DNA of 64,000 nt from positions 1,532,185 through 1,596,184 of the forward strand of contig NZ_AJYD02000038.1 in the NCBI RefSeq assembly GCF_000286835.2, given 5' to 3'. The notes beneath the pieces were generated by a model. That model saw only the letters and a list, made by a program, of their open reading frames with translations. It was not told the origin of the DNA and did not search any database. Origin of the DNA: Enterovibrio norvegicus FF-33. Its GTDB lineage: Bacteria; Pseudomonadota; Gammaproteobacteria; Enterobacterales; Vibrionaceae. Each line of letters begins with the position of its first letter. The first letter of the stretch is position 1. The position numbers were made by a program, and so were the translations under genes. Below, piece by piece: positions 63,039 through 64,000 of this stretch.

Positions 63039-64000
63039 AACAACCCCCTCCATGACAATGGAAGAAATGACCACGCAGGCCAAAGCCGGACTAATGACAG
63101 GTGTCGGCAAATCCGTAAAGCATGAAAGTGCTGAGAAACAGGTTTCCGGTGAAGCACTGTATATTGATGACCGCGGCGAATTTCCCAATCAGCTCCACGT
63201 TTATGCGCTGATGAGTCCCCATGCGCATGCCAACATCACCAAATTGGATGTGACGCCCTGTTATAACGTGCCAGGTGTGCGTTCGGTGATCACTTCAAAA
63301 GATGTACCAGGCGAGTTGGATATTGGTCCTCTTCTCCCCGGCGACCCAATGCTGGCTGACGGTAAAGTCGTTTATGTCGGCCAACCCGTCATCGCCGTTG
63401 CCGCAGACAGTCTCGACAACGCCCGCAAAGGTGCGGAAGCCGCCATTGTTGAATACGAACGCTTGCCTGCCGCGCTAGATGTTGAAGAAGCATTGGCACA
63501 AGAACTGTTTGTGACTGACAGCCACACTCAAAAACGTGGTGATTCTGCCGCTGCCATCGCCAACGCTGATCACGTCTTAGAAGGATCGCTACACATTGGT
63601 GGTCAAGAACATTTCTACTTAGAAACGCAGGTTTCTAGTGTCGTTCCGACCGAAGATGGTGGCGTGATTGTCTATTGCTCCACCCAAAACCCGACTGAAG
63701 TGCAAAAGCTTGTGTCATCGGTTCTTGGTGTTCCTATGCACAACGTGCTGATTGATATGCGCCGAATGGGGGGTGGATTTGGTGGTAAAGAGACACAAGC
63801 TGCTGGCCCTGCCTGTATCGCAGCGGTTTTCGCCATTCAAACTGGTCAACCGGTGAAGTTCCGACTACCTCGTCGTGAAGACATGATGATGACAGGTAAA
63901 CGTCACCCTTTCTTTAATCAGTACAAAGTCGGTTTTGATAACAATGGTTTGATTGAGGGAATCGATATTGTGGTGTCCGGTAATGCTGGGCATTCCCCGG
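63028..64000 (+). CDS. xdhB: Xanthine dehydrogenase molybdopterin subunit, truncated by the window end
   Basis: The catalytic subunit. It starts at the ATG at 63028, overlapping xdhA by 11 bases, and stays open for 324 codons to the end of the window. The visible part has the aldehyde oxidase a/b-hammerhead domain (GEALYIDDRGEFPNQLHVYAL, SPHAHANI, VYVGQPVIAVAA) and the start of the Mo-binding domain (GGQEHFYLETQV, RMGGGFGGKE). The Glu-730-like active-site Glu would be beyond the end. XdhC, the cofactor-insertion factor, would be expected downstream. Confidence 0.93.
   Translation, partial: MSRKTTPSMTMEEMTTQAKAGLMTGVGKSVKHESAEKQVSGEALYIDDRGEFPNQLHVYALMSPHAHANITKLDVTPCYNVPGVRSVITSKDVPGELDIGPLLPGDPMLADGKVVYVGQPVIAVAADSLDNARKGAEAAIVEYERLPAALDVEEALAQELFVTDSHTQKRGDSAAAIANADHVLEGSLHIGGQEHFYLETQVSSVVPTEDGGVIVYCSTQNPTEVQKLVSSVLGVPMHNVLIDMRRMGGGFGGKETQAAGPACIAAVFAIQTGQPVKFRLPRREDMMMTGKRHPFFNQYKVGFDNNGLIEGIDIVVSGNAGHSP

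Overview
The window reads as a chromosomal segment of a marine gammaproteobacterium of the family Vibrionaceae; a Grimontia/Enterovibrio/Photobacterium-like host is my guess. The reasons are a vxrAB (wigKR)-type two-component locus with a DUF3404 sensor kinase and a DUF2861 gene beside pntAB, a DUF368/PopT gene, HlyU-family and YoaH-family proteins, and integron attC sites of Vibrio size. From memory, vxrAB with pntAB and popT lie on chromosome II of Vibrio cholerae, so a second-chromosome origin is plausible but unproven. No rRNA, tRNA or CRISPR was seen.

Layout. 0.5-6.5 kb: LysR regulator, acyltransferase, cupin-type regulator, NadD-like nucleotidyltransferase divergent from nadE, and an alarmone-hydrolase-like HD protein. 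6.6-14.3 kb: yoaH, a TraF_2 outer-membrane protein, DUF2861, vxrB, vxrA, pntB, pntA, all on the minus strand. 14.6-32.6 kb: housekeeping and envelope genes, including a BASS-type transporter, a cytosolic 5'-nucleotidase, pirin, PopT, a copper-delivery set (SCO1, PCuAC), lpp facing an L,D-transpeptidase, msrPQ, an AEC carrier, an SgrR-type regulator, and at least three very small genes.

32.8-64 kb: a purine-to-glyoxylate catabolic island in two blocks. Block 1 (32.8-42.7 kb) has puuE, uraD, alc, allA and puuD leftwards, and hiuH, two NCS2 purine permeases and 8-oxoguanine deaminase rightwards. Block 2 (53.4-64 kb) has a RutR-like TetR regulator, glxR, hyi, gcl, then aceB, glcG, a GntR/FCD regulator, xdhA and the start of xdhB, which runs off the end. 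Together they take hypoxanthine/xanthine/8-oxoguanine through urate, hydroxyisourate, OHCU, allantoin, allantoate and ureidoglycolate to glyoxylate, then to tartronate semialdehyde and glycerate or to malate. The palindrome TTGTATACAA, of the shape FadR-type GntR proteins bind, lies upstream of puuE/hiuH, gcl, aceB (one mismatch) and xdhA, so the local GntR protein is the likely regulator of both blocks.

The two blocks are separated by about 8-10 kb of accessory DNA: an oxygenase, an esterase and an exporter (43-46 kb), a RAYT-type transposase with a 300-bp truncated copy, a secreted hydrolase, an oxidoreductase remnant, and an AT-rich integron cassette cluster without integrase (three attC sites, 51.1-52.3 kb) with a DUF4062 gene broken by two single-base frameshifts and, next to it, a radical-SAM gene.
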